DNA from: Alligator mississippiensis
Lineage: Eukaryota > Chordata > Crocodylia > Alligatoridae
Direction: 5' to 3'
Assembly (NCBI RefSeq): GCF_030867095.1
Contig: NC_081824.1
Span: 392,536,829-392,600,828, forward strand
DNA: 64,000 nucleotides
Below are positions 48,391-61,176 of this stretch, piece after piece. A program made the translations under genes and the position numbers. Each line of letters begins with the position of its first letter. Positions within the stretch are counted from its first letter, which is position 1. The notes under the pieces are model-generated. The model had not been told where the DNA came from, ran no database searches, and saw nothing but the letters and a program-made list of their open reading frames with translations.

Positions 48391-49333
48391 TGTATTACAC
48401 AGTTAGAAATTATTTTATCCCACTTTGCTAACTGTACTTTACTTTCTATCTGATACGGAGGAAACAGATACAATGAACCTATTTGTGGTCTGTAATCTAG
48501 ACAGGTAGGATCTTTTTTTTAATGAAGATGGACCTTTTGATTACTATTGTCTGACAGTAGTCTGATAGAAATATGTTGTTAGTCAGAAGTACTGAATTTA
48601 GCAGTGCTCACAGAGAGCATTAGTCTGCTATTATATCTGTTTAATTTAGAGAAACTATCAAAGATGATAGTTATTTCATACTTATCCTCATAGCAGCTAG
48701 GAATCCTTGTAATCAGTTAGGACCCCATTCTTTGAGCAACTGCATAAATGTAGAAGATGGCCTTACCTCAAGAGTTACAATTTAGGTATAAGACAGGAGA
48801 TAATACATGGCTAAAGATGATTGTAAATTTAGTTAGCAGGATCATCGTAGTATCAGCAAATCAACAGTCTAACAGTTGATACCTACAACATGGCAAAGTT
48901 ATTTAGTTATCAAAAATAAAATGCCTTTTTCGGACATTTATAAGTGTTCTCAGGTGACGGTGGAACAAATAAGACAACATTTAGTTAAATTTTCAAAAAA
49001 AAAATTTTTTTTTAATTTAACAAAGGAGCAATAGCGAATGGTATAATCAGTTGATCAGAGTTCAAAATAAAATTGGAAGTAAGGACACAGCATGCGTGAT
49101 AGACAAGAGAAGGAGGGAGCCTGTGAAAAGATGTATATTGAGGGGTCATATAATCAAAGTGGCAGTCAAGGAAATTATCTTTTTTTCCTTCATACCTCCT
49201 TTTGAGAAGTTAGGCTACTATGAAGCCAAGGATACTACGGTTTTGAGGCCAGATGGGAAATCATTAAAAGAGAATTTCACTCTGTAGCCTCATGATTATG
49301 GAAGTCTGTCTTGGCTACACTGTAGAACTTTAA

Positions 49334-51712
49334 GAGTGTGTCCAGATGAACACACAGGTGCCTCTTGTGGTGGTTCAAAGCAGTGTGAGATGCTGCAAGA
49401 GGCACACTGGGAACAAAAGAACATTTCCCGCACTGCACATTTGCAGCGCTGACTTTAAATTTGATACTTGGAAATCAAGGTATCAAAAAAACCCAAAAAA
49501 TCCACAGAGAAAAAGCAGGGCAAGGCACAGTCCAGGACTGTGCCCTGAGGCAAACCAATGCTGGCTGCAAACCAAACACTCATGCCCCTCACATTCCTCC
49601 ACCCCCTTCCTGCAAACCCCACATCACCCTCACACCCTCCAACTCCCTCCTGAAAACTGCACAGGCCTCCACACCCTCACAGACCCCACACCCTCCTACT
49701 TCCCCTCCCATCCACCCACACACCCCACACCACTCCCACACCCACCAAAACATCCCACCACACCCACCCACACCCCTTCCGACCCCCTTTCTTGCAAAAC
49801 TCACATCCCCCATCACACACCCAGACAGGATGAGACCTGCTGGCAGGAGCTGTGGCTGCAGGGGCAGCTGTCCCCACATCCTGGTTAGTGAAGTGGTTAG
49901 GGGGAGCTCTAATTTTTGTATGATAAGAAAGCCAAAAGCAAACATCAAAGCATATAGATATTTATAATTGATTTTATAATGATGATAGAGGCACTGGTAG
50001 GTTTCCAAATTGCTTTAAAATTGTAAATATATCAGTAAAACATTGCCCAACTGATCAATTTCTCTCTCTATCTGTGTGTGTGTGTGTGCTCTTTAGTCTT
50101 AAATGTGCAAAGACATGGATTTTGGGAGAATTTTAAAGAATGAATTTGGGATTTTTTTAATCGTGGCATTTGCAGTTTTTAAACAGGGAACACCAGGATT
50201 CCTGCTAGTGAGGCAAGTGGCAGGACCCAGGCAGAGGAACCTGCTCAGGGCTGGCACTTGGCACCCAGCTAGAGGACAAATGGCCATTTGGGGCCAGGAG
50301 AACGTGCCTTGACAGTTCAAAGCAGGCCACCACACTGAGAACATCTTTCAGGCAACAGCTGCCCAGAAGGTAGGGCGGGGGCACACATGTCAGTAATGCT
50401 TCACAAAGGCCAACTGTGCAGCCACAGCCCACTGGCAGCTGGCACAGAGGTGTAGCTGCCTCCTCTGTGGCTATGCAGTCCCTGTCCAGGTCTGGCAGGC
50501 ATGCAGCCTTGGAGCAACATACTGTCATAGGTGGCAGCAGGTCATACCCAGGCAGCAGCCTCCACTGCCAGACTGCTGCAGTGGGTAGAGTGTGCAGGGA
50601 ACTCTCGGTTAGGACTGTTTCAGCAGTCCAGCTGGCACAAGGGGCTTGTGTCCCCAGATTCCAACTGACCGGGCCCCAGAAGCTTGTCTATTTGTGTCAT
50701 CCAAGTACCATGGGCCCTAAGGCCCACCCGGCTAAGTAGTAGCCCCTACTCTCTGGGGCTAATGGATGAATGACACAACAAAACTCTTGGGTCAACAAAG
50801 GCAAAAAACAGGGAAGCAGTGTGACATGAGGGTCAAAAGGTCAAAACATGAAAATGAGTGCTTCTGAGGGGGACACCAAGCAGAGCCCTCCAGGCTGCAC
50901 CTACTGGTCCTCAAAGATGTCTAAGGAGCCAGTGGACACCGCCTAGTGGTGCTCCACCCAGAAACATGTGCGGACTAGTGAAAGGAAAATAGCTCCACAG
51001 TCCCCTGGCACCTTCCTGGCCAGAGCCTCCTTCCTGGTCATTTACATCCCAGACACTCCTCAGTTACCGTGAGCTCTAAGACCCACCTGGCTAACTAATA
51101 GCCCCTTTTCATGGGGGCTAGAGAATGAATGGAACAACTAAATTTTTGGGATAACAAAGGCAAAAACAGGATAGGAGTGCGTGAGGGTCAGAGGGTCAAA
51201 ATGTGAAAATGAGTGCTCCTGAGGGGAACACCGAGAAGAGCCCTCTGGGCCATGCCCACTGGTCCTCAAAGAAATCTAAGGAGCCGGTGGACACTGCCTA
51301 GTGGCGTTCCACCTGGAAGCATGTGTGGACCAGTGAGAGGAACGTGGCCTTATAGTCCATGGGCACCTTTCCGGCCAGAACCTCCTTCCTGGTCATGTAT
51401 ACCCCAGAAGCTTCTAAGAGCAAGTAGTCCAGAGCTGCTTGCTGGGGCAGCTTTTTATACTGCTGGGGTGAGCACAGGGCAGGTTTTTATACTACTGCAA
51501 CGAATACAGTTGCTGGCTCCAGGCTGTCGCTCCCCCTGGCTGCAGATCCAGGAGGAGCTGGGCAGGGTTATTTTGCCCCAAGTGGCACAACTTGCCCCAC
51601 ACCAAAGTGCAAGTCCAGTCACATGCACTGAAGCAAAAATCCCTGGCACATATTTGTGCAGCTCCTATTTGAGCTGCTGCAAGTTCACATGCCTGCATGT
51701 GTGGACATGCCC
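49334..51712 (+). mobile_element. Harbinger-like element, copy 3, with internal tandem insertion
   Basis: Left end GAGTGTGTCCAGATG, right end TGTGTGGACATGCCC, TAA on both sides (a 3-bp duplication would fit PIF/Harbinger). Hairpin at 49360-49403. Myb/SANT-like remnant at about 50260-50440 on +. Compared with copies 1 and 2 it has an extra block of about 730 bp (50686-51401) between two CCCCAGAAGCTT words. A CA-rich tract at 49580-49790 also replaces GC-rich text of the others. Confidence 0.68.
50700..51413. repeat. two-copy tandem repeat, period ~360 bp
   Basis: Unit 1 (from about 50700) and unit 2 (from about 51060) share CCTAAGGCCCACC/TCTAAGACCCACC, AACAAAGGCAAAAA, GGGTCAAAAGGTCAAAA, GTGAAAATGAGTGCT, GGTCCTCAAAGA and TTCCTGGTCAT in order. 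Identity looks about 80 percent by eye. Found only in copy 3. Confidence 0.88.
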
Positions 51713-51725
51713 TAAGAAGCTAGGT

Positions 51726-51954
51726 CAGTGTTCCGCAACCTTTTTAGGCTGTGGGTCAAAATGACCCCACTGAGGTAAGAGGTGGGTGGGTGGCACTAAG
51801 TCCTGGCAACTGCCATTTCTCCACAGGGCAGCACAGGGAGAGTGCCTGGTACTGATGTCCTGCTTCTGAACACTGGCAAAGCTCCATGTCCAAAGACTGG
51901 ATCAAATGGGTGCAGGCTAGATTTGGCCTATGGGCCATAGGATGCTGACCCCTG
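51726..51954. mobile_element. hAT-like MITE (229 bp) with 8-bp target duplication
   Basis: Begins CAGTGTTCCGCAACCTTTTT and ends GGATGCTGACCCCTG, partly inverted. Flanks AGCTAGGT (51718-51725) and GGCTAGGT (51955-51962) match in 7 of 8 bases. It starts 14 bases after the Harbinger-like copy 3. Confidence 0.8.
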
Positions 51955-52519
51955 GGCTAGGTTATTACATGTTCATGGATGGAAAATGGAGTATGCTTTC
52001 TTGACCATGAGTGAGTGAAAACCTCCTAACTTAGGTGCTTAGCTTTTCTCAAGGCTGCTGTTTCCTTTAGGCATTACATGGATCTTCTATTCTCCCTTAG
52101 AAAAAGACTATGTGTCTCCATTCTCTACCTACAGTGACTAGGCACCTAAGTCTATCTGGCCTTCCAGGGGCTAGGCATATAGGCCAAAATTCAGCTCTAC
52201 CTGTAGAAGGATAGTAGCACTTATACAGCTAACTTTAGCTGCGTAAGTGCCAGTTCTGTTCCAAGGGTGTTTCTGCATTTGAATAAAATAAATATATATT
52301 AGTGGGATAGGATCAATCTTATTGGGCCAAGGGCTAGGTTGCCCACATCAGTGAGCCACACACTCCCTTCTTTTGGACCCATTTGTCTTCTCAGAGGGTA
52401 AGCTTCAACAGAAGCTGTGAAGAGTCCTTTTTAGAGGGGGAAGGAGGGTCAGTCCATGGTTGAAACTTGGTCATAATATCAAGGGTGAAGTGGAAACTTG
52501 GTCATAATATTAGGAAAGT

Positions 52520-53040
52520 GGTAGGAACTTGGTCATAACATTAAAGATGAGTATCATATGGTCACGCAGGAGAAAATTAGAAAGTTCAAGGCACAATTTG
52601 AGACACATTTGGCAAGAGACATTTAAAAAAGTTAAAAAGAGATTCAATGCCTATCCAGAGAGGAAGAGGAAAGCTAGAGAAACCATAGGTCCCTTAAAGA
52701 ATGCCCAAGGCAATCTAATGAAATACTTCAGAGAAAGCTAAAGTGTTCTAATGACTTTTTTACCTCCATCTTCATAAACAGGGACAACCATGAGATGATG
52801 AGTGCTAAAAGGAATTCAGGGAGGATGGAGATGTGCTTTTCTCTGTTACTGGAGAGGACAAGACTAGGAGCATTGGCTGCAAGCTGCACCAAGGAAAATT
52901 TAGATTAAAGATTAGGAAGAACTTTTTGAGTATGCGGGTGGTCAAGCATTGGAAAAGGATACCTGAAGAAATAGTAGAATCTCCATCCTTGGAAATTTTA
53001 AACAGAAGTTTTGACAGACATGTCAAATACCAGCCCAGCT
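52520..53040 (+). mobile_element. CR1 LINE 3' part
   Basis: Reads IGPLKNAQGNLMKYF (a CR1 reverse transcriptase linker block) at about 52690, then TGEDKTRSIGCKLHQGKFRL, KIRKNFLSMRVVKHWKRIPE and VESPSLEILNRSFDRH to about 53030. Internal deletion and frameshifts. The tail is lost. Confidence 0.85.
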
Positions 53041-56000
53041 CCCTGGCTAAATCCCATGCATGGAGCTGGTGTGTTGTTTTGGATCACACACACAACAACT
53101 CTGCACTGGATCAGGCATGTAGACAACTTGACATGTAGGATCCCGCTGACTTGACCTGCATCACTTATCTGGCCCCATGGCGTGGGAAATGTTGAACGCC
53201 ACTGTCCCAAATGGAAATTGGACTTGGGCTGTAGTGCCTAAGTGGAAGCATATACAAGCCTCACTGCTTACCCACTAACATCTACTATGAGCTTTCCCGC
53301 AGGAAAGGACACGACTTCCTTATTGATTCTGAATCTGGATTCACTGTATGCCACACATAGCCTTGTCTCAACTTTTTTTTCTTAATCTACTCTTAATTCA
53401 ACGTAATGTCTCATTTACATTTTTTGGCCATGTCCTCATTAAACTATAAACAATGATGACTAGAGCATATTCCTTAGAACACGTTGATTGAATATTATGT
53501 AGAAAATGCATAGCCTGTGCTGATTTATGAGAATAGTTTACTTAGACCTGTTTTTAAATACATATTTCTGGTAAAAAAAAAACAACAATCTGCAAATGTA
53601 CCTTTGGTTTATGAAATAAGGTATGCAACATAAATAATTCAAGTTATGTGTATATTTTAAACAATGGCTGGTTTCTTTGCACAGATAACTAATATTTCTC
53701 TGTGGTAAGCAACATGAACATTAACATAAATTCTGTAATAAAGTAGCAGGAAGAAGTTAATATTCAAGGTAATACAATGAATCTCAGTATTCTCCTGTGC
53801 ATTTACTGTAGCAATGGGGCCCTTATTATAATAGAATACCACATAGGCTAACATATTCTGTTTTCTGACGTATTTTTCATATTAATCTAGAGAGAAACAA
53901 TACTAATATCATTGTTTAAAACATAGCCAGTTCAGTGATTAAAAGAAAACCAGTGAACTTTCAGTAAATTAGATATAATGCAGGATATCTGCAATGCAGA
54001 AATTGCATTATGCATGGCTTTAAAATATTTTAAATGAAGGCTATATTGAAATGGTGCAAAAGTAATTTATTTTAACAAGGCTCATGTTTCTATTTTGTTA
54101 TGATTGAATATGGGTTGAAATAATTCAATAGGAAGAGAAGGAAAAAAGAGGTATGTCAAAAAGAGGTTAATCCCTTGCAAGCAAGGAATCATTATTCCTA
54201 TACCACATTCTATAGTTCCCAGTGTAGTCTTGTTTTAAAAGTCACTTGGGATCAAGATAGCATCATTTCTCATTTGAGTGATAATCAATGTACACAGTCC
54301 TATCAGAGTTGTCTGTTGGGAAACTTTTTTGCCTTAACTATACCCCTTGTACCAAGGACTAAGAGTAGGGCACAGTTTTTGCTCTTCCATTTAATCTCAA
54401 CATGAAAGAAACAATTGTCCTGGCCCTAGAACACAATGGCAATGGTTAATTAGCAGTTCCACCCACCATGCCATATCCAAAACCGTAAAGTTATATATAG
54501 CCAGTGTAATATAATCTATACAGTGATAACAGTAGCATACATAGATACAGCCTAACATGGGTCACATGCACACGTGTTATCAGTACAATAAAACATAAGA
54601 AAATAATAATGATATGAACTATAACAGAGCTTGTGGAAACTTAACAGGATTTGTGCCATAAGACATGAGTGCTATTTCAGACTTCCTCTATGTAGTTATT
54701 TCTTTTCCTCTCCTGTTTAGTTCCTTATGTATCTCTTAAAGTTTACATTTAGAGCAGCTCATACTCCCCAGTTCACAGGGGATGCAATTTTACCTCTCAC
54801 TTTGTCAGACTGCACAGCTGGAACAAGGTTTCTTGTGTCCTTTCTCTCTTCTGTGCATCATATAAGGAACAGGTAAAATCTGGTCCTTAAATAGAGTTTT
54901 ATGTGATACCATTGATGGAAACCTACATACTGCACTTATAAAATGGAAAACAAATCAGTCTTGAAGACCCATGCCTTTTCATGAGTCATGCTTGGCTACA
55001 TTCTTTTATGTTCCAGTGATCTACCCCATATTAGTAACAAAGATTTAATATACTCAAGAAATATGACCAAGAAAAGAATGGAGCCTAGATATCTATGATT
55101 AATCTTGGTCTTAATTCTGTAAATATCTGGTTACCAGATAGACATAGGCTCATCTCTATCGTTGGCCCACTTGTCATACTGCCACTGGCTCTAGGGTAGC
55201 AGAACAATTCATGGTACTACTAACAGCATTATGCAATCTTGGATATTAACATGATCATTAGGCCACATAAGAATGGGATCATATTGTCCATTACATTTAG
55301 AGAAGTTGCTCTCTTTGACATTCCCTGTTTGAGGAATTTTATTGAAAATGGCTTTTTTTTACAGTGGCACATGCAGCAGGACTTGCTTTCCCCTCTGTCC
55401 TGCATCTTTTTTTCTTTCTTGTTGTGGGGAGAGTAAAATCCATAGTGAAAAAGGAATTCACCAAAAACATTAAACATTTTGAAATTATATCTCAGTTTTT
55501 GGATGAATCTAGCCATAATCTATACATGATAATTTATTATTGTATACCTTAGTTAAAAATAAGTAAAATAATGTTATTAATTTTTTTTAACAATTGCTTA
55601 TGAACTGAAAGCTTGTGTCAATTTTCAGAGGAAAATTTTTTTTATTGCTGGATAGTATGTATAGGAACAATGAATTTATTTCCTCATTTACTTTAGGATA
55701 AGTTCCAGATGAAAATACAATCTGGTTTGTTTTCTTCTGTCCTCAAGACAGTTTTAATATTTATGTTCACTTCTTATGCCTTTTTCAAAATCAGTAAACA
55801 AAGTAGGTCAGTGTGCATGTCTTCCTGGTAAAATCTAGGTCCCTGATTTAGGAAATTTCCTACTGAAAGATCAACATGTGTTTAAATCCCATTGACATAT
55901 TTAAGTACATACTTAAATATTTTGTTGAACTGGGGCCTAAATTGATAACTTCTGTACCTCAACTGATCTCCAACAGCCTATTAAATAAGAATTCTAATGT

Positions 56001-57429
56001 TCCTTACAAATCAGCTTCTTTACAAAGTAGCATGAGTAGTTTCAATTTTGCTGTAAAGAACATCCAATAAGATTTAACTGCTGTGGACAGCTAGAAAATT
56101 ATAAAGAATTGAAAGTGCCAATCTTATTTCTGCATGAAGGGTCTTCAGAAAAGCAGTGTAATAGCATGTTGCAGACAAATAATGGTTTGTTTAAATTTTT
56201 AATAACATCTCTTATATGTATGGCCTCCTAAATGTGCATCATGCTTTACAGGCACATGAAAGAAGGCTGTGCCACAGTGGACTAATGCACATGAAGTCTA
56301 AAGCCTAGATCCTGCAAAGACTTAAGCATGTGCTCAACTGTGCATATTGTCAGTGGTTTCAGTGATGCCTGTGCACAGAATTAAGTTTTTGTAGATGTGG
56401 GCCCTAAGTGCTAGACTAAGACTCATCATTCTTGTGTCCAAGAAATACCTACCCACTAGACTTCAAAGTACCAGTGCTATATGGACTCTATCTCATTAAT
56501 TCATCAAGCATTTAAACTACCCCAAAGTAATAGAGAAGTTGGAGGATGCAGGGACATAGAATCATAACCCATCCCTGGTTGTCACTAGACAGTAGAAAAC
56601 ACTACTATAGTCTCAAAAATATTGTATGAGGTACAGTTACCTTGAGTTCCATGGAGCTCTGGAGGGGCAGAGGGCAAAATCTTATGGAACATTCAGGGGA
56701 AAGATGTTCAGCATAGGCCAGCAACCTTAGCATACTGTTTGGCCTAAAGATAAGGTACATATCTTGTATGGGAAGGATAAAGGGAAGCATTGAAAAGAGA
56801 AATACGTTTAAAATAAAGTTTTGTAATCAGCTTTTCCATGTGTTATGGATTATACATCTATGAATACTCTAATAATTTCAAAAGCACCTTAGTAATTTAT
56901 GAGTACATGTTCAATGAGATTTATACTCCCAGGCCTCTCAAAACCTTTAAAAATTCACCCGTAATGATCTTTTAAGCAAGGAAAAAACCATTGACATAAA
57001 CTAGAAAAGGATGTTATCTCAGTTATTTTCAGTGGTATCATCTTTCCCTTTCTTCAGCTAAATTAATTTTGTGCCCATCCTCTAATTAATGAGATTGTAC
57101 TGACTATCAATGGGTCTCATTCTGGTCAGATTGCCATTCTGGTCATCCAGTTATATCATGCCATTCGCTATATTATAGCATTAAAAATATTATAGTGTTA
57201 TGTTATCAACATGTTATCATGTTATATGTGATGAGAAAACAGTATGCATACATGTGAGCAAAAGAACAAATATTCATTCTAAAATATAACATTAAAAAAA
57301 GCTGAAGATACCATGACAGAGCCATTGGCCACATATAGGTGTTACATTTCTCCTGGGAGAATCACTATTCTTCTTCTCGTAGAAATGATAAATATATGAG
57401 TGTTCATTCAGTTGTTCCCAGGAGATCTT

Positions 57430-58345
57430 CCCAGTGTCATAAGGTGCTCCAGGTGTTGAGACCTGTAACATCTCCCCTGCAAAAGAAAATCTGTTTCAGG
57501 AATGAACATTTGTATGGTTTGGTGAGGAGGGGAGCAGGGAGGCAATGCTTCTTGCCTTTTCAGCAGACTAAGGACTACCTGTTTTGGGAAATGTGATGCC
57601 CTCCTATCCTGGACTAATCTAAGGGGGCTTGGAGAGGCTGCTGCTCCCCACCTCTTCCCCAAACAGGGAACTGCCAGGTGGGAAGTGGAGATAGGAGATG
57701 GTGAGGCTAGGAGATGCTGATATGAGGGACTGGGATTGAGGAAGCTATTCTGCTACCTGTGGCTTCTTCTATTGCACAACTGCACAGTGGGGAGCATTGC
57801 AAAGCTGACAGGACCAGGAATCAGGTTCAGAGAGGCTGTCTTCAAGCCTAGTTCCTGGCCATAGCTGGCTTCCCTTTGCCACCCCTGCTGCACAACTGGG
57901 CAGCAGGGCAATGATCTAAAAGCCAGTGGAGATGGGAAGTGGGCTGCAGGAGACTTTCCTGCCCCAGTTCCAAGCCCTGTGGTCTATAAATGTTGCATTC
58001 TCAAGCCCACGAGGCTGGGGAAAAACATTTCCCAGGGCTTTGAGGAATGAACCCCATGCATTCCCAGACCAGGAATTGCCTGGTCTGAGGAACATGTTGG
58101 GGTCTTTGCTCTGCTGCTCTATTTGCTGACCAGACTGGTTTATGGGATAGGAATTAAGCAGCAAGGAAAAATCTCCCCCCCCCCCCCCCGGGTGTCCTTG
58201 GTCTCAGGAAGGCACAAGGAGCAGGGGAGAGGGGGAAGTTGCAGACTGAATACTTATACTGTTCCCTCTCCCAGAATCATTTCTAGCAGTGGACATTTTT
58301 CAGAAGTTCTCACTGCTAGAAATGAATGCCTGAGAAAGTATTTGA
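57430..58345. mobile_element. non-autonomous repeat, family shared with 37.6-38.4 kb
   Basis: Contains CCCAGACCAGGAATTGCCTGG near 58062, GACCAGACTGGTTTATGGGA, a run of about 14 C at 58176-58190, and the foldback TTTCTAGCAGTGG/CACTGCTAGAAA (58280-58322). Same order as at 37560-38370. Confidence 0.5.
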
Positions 58346-58646
58346 GAACGTGAGAAATATTTAATAATTCCATTTGCACTGTATGCTTAAATACAGATTG
58401 GGAAACAATTCTAGATTAGATAAGAAGTTTATTTAATAGTTTGAAGTGTTTATTTAGAAAGAGAGAAGGAAAGCTAAAATAGGGAGGTATATCGGGTCAT
58501 ATATGCTGCATACTAACATTTCTTACAACTTTCCTTTTAAACATTGCAGAATGTATTAATTCATTTATAAATATTAGCTTTGTTCATGCTAGAACTGAAT
58601 CAGTTACATTTTTAGTAAGGAAGGGCCAAGGAAATCATGTTACCAT

Positions 58647-59428
58647 TGTCACAACCCAAGGGTGTGATTTTGTGTGTGCGCGCTTCGGCACTGCTAAATT
58701 ATTTCCCACCACGAGGAGCTTTCTTTGCAAGGTGCATTTCTCAGTTGCAAAGAGAAAACCCCGGTGCAAAGAAGTTCCCGCCACCCGCATGCAAATTTGT
58801 GTCCCACTATTGGCCAGTTCTAAATTATTCCCACGTGACAGCTAGTGATTGGCTTGCTAGCCGTATAAGAGGCTTGAGCGGTTTCCGCCAAAGTTGGAGG
58901 ACTCCACAACCATCTGGAGGAGGAGGACTTCACGTCTCATGAAGAACTCTAAGCGCTGCAGAGCCTAACGGACCCAGCGTGTACCTTAAGAAGGCTATAG
59001 GGGTCTGATCAACCTCTGGCCTCTCCCCGTCACCGAGCACGATCCCTCGACGAACCGCTTCCCTGCGTGCAAGTTCCACGAAGCCTAGCAAACTTCGTGT
59101 GAGTGTATCCAGAGCTCTTCTCCGAGTTGTTTTCTTCGGTTGACACAATGGGCTCGCGGTTTTAGAGCCTTCAGCCGGATTGGGCTAGAGTTCACGAGAT
59201 TAGAACTCTTGTCCGCTCTTCTTTCCTATCTGTAACTGCAACTCAAGCAAGTTTTTCTGCCTGCACCGTGACCATTTACGGTGTAAGTAAAATAATCTTT
59301 AATCAACCGCTACGCGTCTGTGCCTAATTCTAGTCCGCTGGCCTGCATTCCCCGACCCGCGTGCCAGGGCTGCTGGTCACAGCCTGCCGCGCACCCCCGA
59401 GGGCCTCGGACCGCTCCCGGCCTGCACA
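58647..59428 (+). mobile_element. solo LTR of an endogenous retrovirus (782 bp), plus orientation
   Basis: Begins TGTCACAACCC and ends CCTGCACA (TG...CA), with the perfect 5-bp duplication ACCAT at 58642-58646 and 59429-59433. It has a TATA-like GCCGTATAAGAGGC at about 58858 and a 3' part with GTAAAATAATCTTTAATCAA. The relative at 19834-20570 is inverted. No internal viral sequence flanks it, so it is a solo LTR formed by recombination. Confidence 0.92.
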
Positions 59429-60099
59429 ACCATAAGTGAAAATCAAGGATTTTTGTAGGTGGTATCTTTTACTGGACCAAATGCACACAGTAGGATGGAC
59501 TTAGACAAGTTTTCAAATGAAAAACTGTACTAGTGTTCATTTGGCAGCATGGAACTTGGTGTGCTATGATTTAGTCCTTGCCCTCTGAGGTCTTGTTCTA
59601 CAGCCATTGCTTATCTGCATATCTACACCCGTCTGCTATGCCTCCACTCTCACCTGTCAAGACTTGGATTTTATTTATTTTGACCGGGAGGCTTCCATAG
59701 GTTAGGCATCAGGTGAGACTAATGGCTGTTTACTCAGGTGTTCTACCTCCCCTTTCACACTGGCAGTTCACGGACCAGATGTTACTTCATAAACACTCAG
59801 AGTCCTAATAATCAGTCAGTTAACTTAATAAAGTCTTATTGCAATTTATCAAGGATAGTGTTATTAATAATCTCATGATTTGATATTTTTTGGTACAGTA
59901 TCTTTATTCCTGGTTATGTTACTTCTTCAAGAATATCATGGTCTGGGTCCTGCTCTGGTGTCCTGTTTGCCAGTCCCTTGTCCAGGGGACTGGACTTAAA
60001 CTACTCTGTGTCTGTTGACTCTCTGGGATAGACTGCCTGCATCAAGGCCAATCTTGGTCCCTTGGCCAGCTGCTTTCCTCTTAACTCCTGAGTTCACAC

Positions 60100-60380
60100 T
60101 GGTTTTCCCTGGCTTTTTGCCTTGATGCCATTCTTCCCCAGCTTGGCTTGCTGGTGCCAGTCTTCCCTGACATGATGGCACAAGTGCCTTTGCCAGTTTT
60201 CACCAGCTTCTCTGGTTTGCTTCCAGTCTTCCCCAGCCTCGCTCTGCTGCCAGTCTTTCCAATTGTGCAGATATGTCTGCCTTTGCCGGTCCTCTCTGAC
60301 TTCCCTGCTCTGCTGCCAGTCTTCTCCAGCTTCACTCCACTGCCAGTCTTCCCTGGCTTCCCCACTCCCAGCTGTTTGCC
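60100..60380. repeat. degenerate ~33-bp minisatellite
   Basis: CTGCCAGTCTTCCCCAGCTT-like units recur about eight times on +. On the minus strand they read as KTGS.. repeats. It lies within a GC-richer, unclassified stretch (59930-60660). Confidence 0.75.
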
Positions 60381-60709
60381 AGCCTTCTTTTAAAGCTGGC
60401 TTGCCACTTCATGCCAAACCACAAGGAGCTGACTGCTCCCCCGCCCCACAAGCAGCCAGCACATGCTTTTAAAGTGTGATGAAGGCTGTGTGGAACTCAT
60501 GTGCCACTCTTCTGATGTTGCTGAGGTGTTCCCCTGCTGATGAGCAGCTCCTGCGGCCCTTCCTAGGCCATCCATTTTCTCCTCGGAGTCCAGCAGCTTT
60601 CTCCTTTCCGGTCCCCACTTGGGACCTTCCAGGAGCATGGGAGGTGCACTCCCACAATGCATTCTTAGTGGCTCAGTTTCAGAAGAAGCAGTAGCGAAAG
60701 ATCTGTTTA

Positions 60710-60820
60710 ATGCCAGTGGTGTGTTGGTTAGAGCACTGTGTTAGGAAGTCAGATGCAGAGTCAAACCCCTCTGTACAATGGCAAACTAGAACCTGGGTCT
60801 CCCACTTACTGGGCAAGAAA
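60710..60820 (+). mobile_element. tRNA-derived SINE fragment
   Basis: TGTTGGTTAGAGCACTGTG (A box), GTCAAACCCCTC (B-box-like) and CTGGGCAAGAAACCTAATCA (body), in the order of common reptile tRNA-SINEs. Confidence 0.55.
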
Positions 60821-60832
60821 CCTAATCATTTA

Positions 60833-61176
60833 GGGCTTTTATACATATAGATTTGTGTGCTCTGACATGCCAGAAATCCAGCGTGTCAGAGCAGTTTCAA
60901 TTAATCGAGTCTGCTCCGCATGTGAGCTGACACATCTGGCACTGCATCGCATGCATTAGTACAAATGGTGAAATGTGTGTCAGTGCTGAGAAAATGGTGG
61001 CAGTGCAATGCACTTTTGAAAAAAAAACACCTTCAATTGTGTCTTAGTTCAGAAGGGCGCTGCTGCCATTTTCTCAGTGCCGACACGCATTTCACCATTT
61101 ATACAAATGCATGCATTGCAGTGCTGGGTGCTTTTAAAAGTGCCTGGTGCTGCAGTGCAAACGTGTACAAATGCCC
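60833..61176. mobile_element. palindromic MITE
   Basis: Ends GGGCTTTTATACA and TGTACAAATGCCC are imperfect inverted repeats. Inside, CATTAGTACAAATGGTGAAAT ... GAGAAAATGGTGGCAG is mirrored by CTGCCATTTTCTC ... ATTTCACCATTTATACAAATG. Related to the remnant at 540-800. Confidence 0.75.

Noticed and set aside
49461..49967. Pro/Thr/His-rich frames of 139-180 residues
   Set aside because: Product of a CACCC-rich low-complexity tract within the Harbinger-like copy 3.
19834..59428. The two related LTRs as the ends of one provirus
   Set aside because: They are in opposite orientation, each with its own 5-bp duplication, and no viral genes lie between them.
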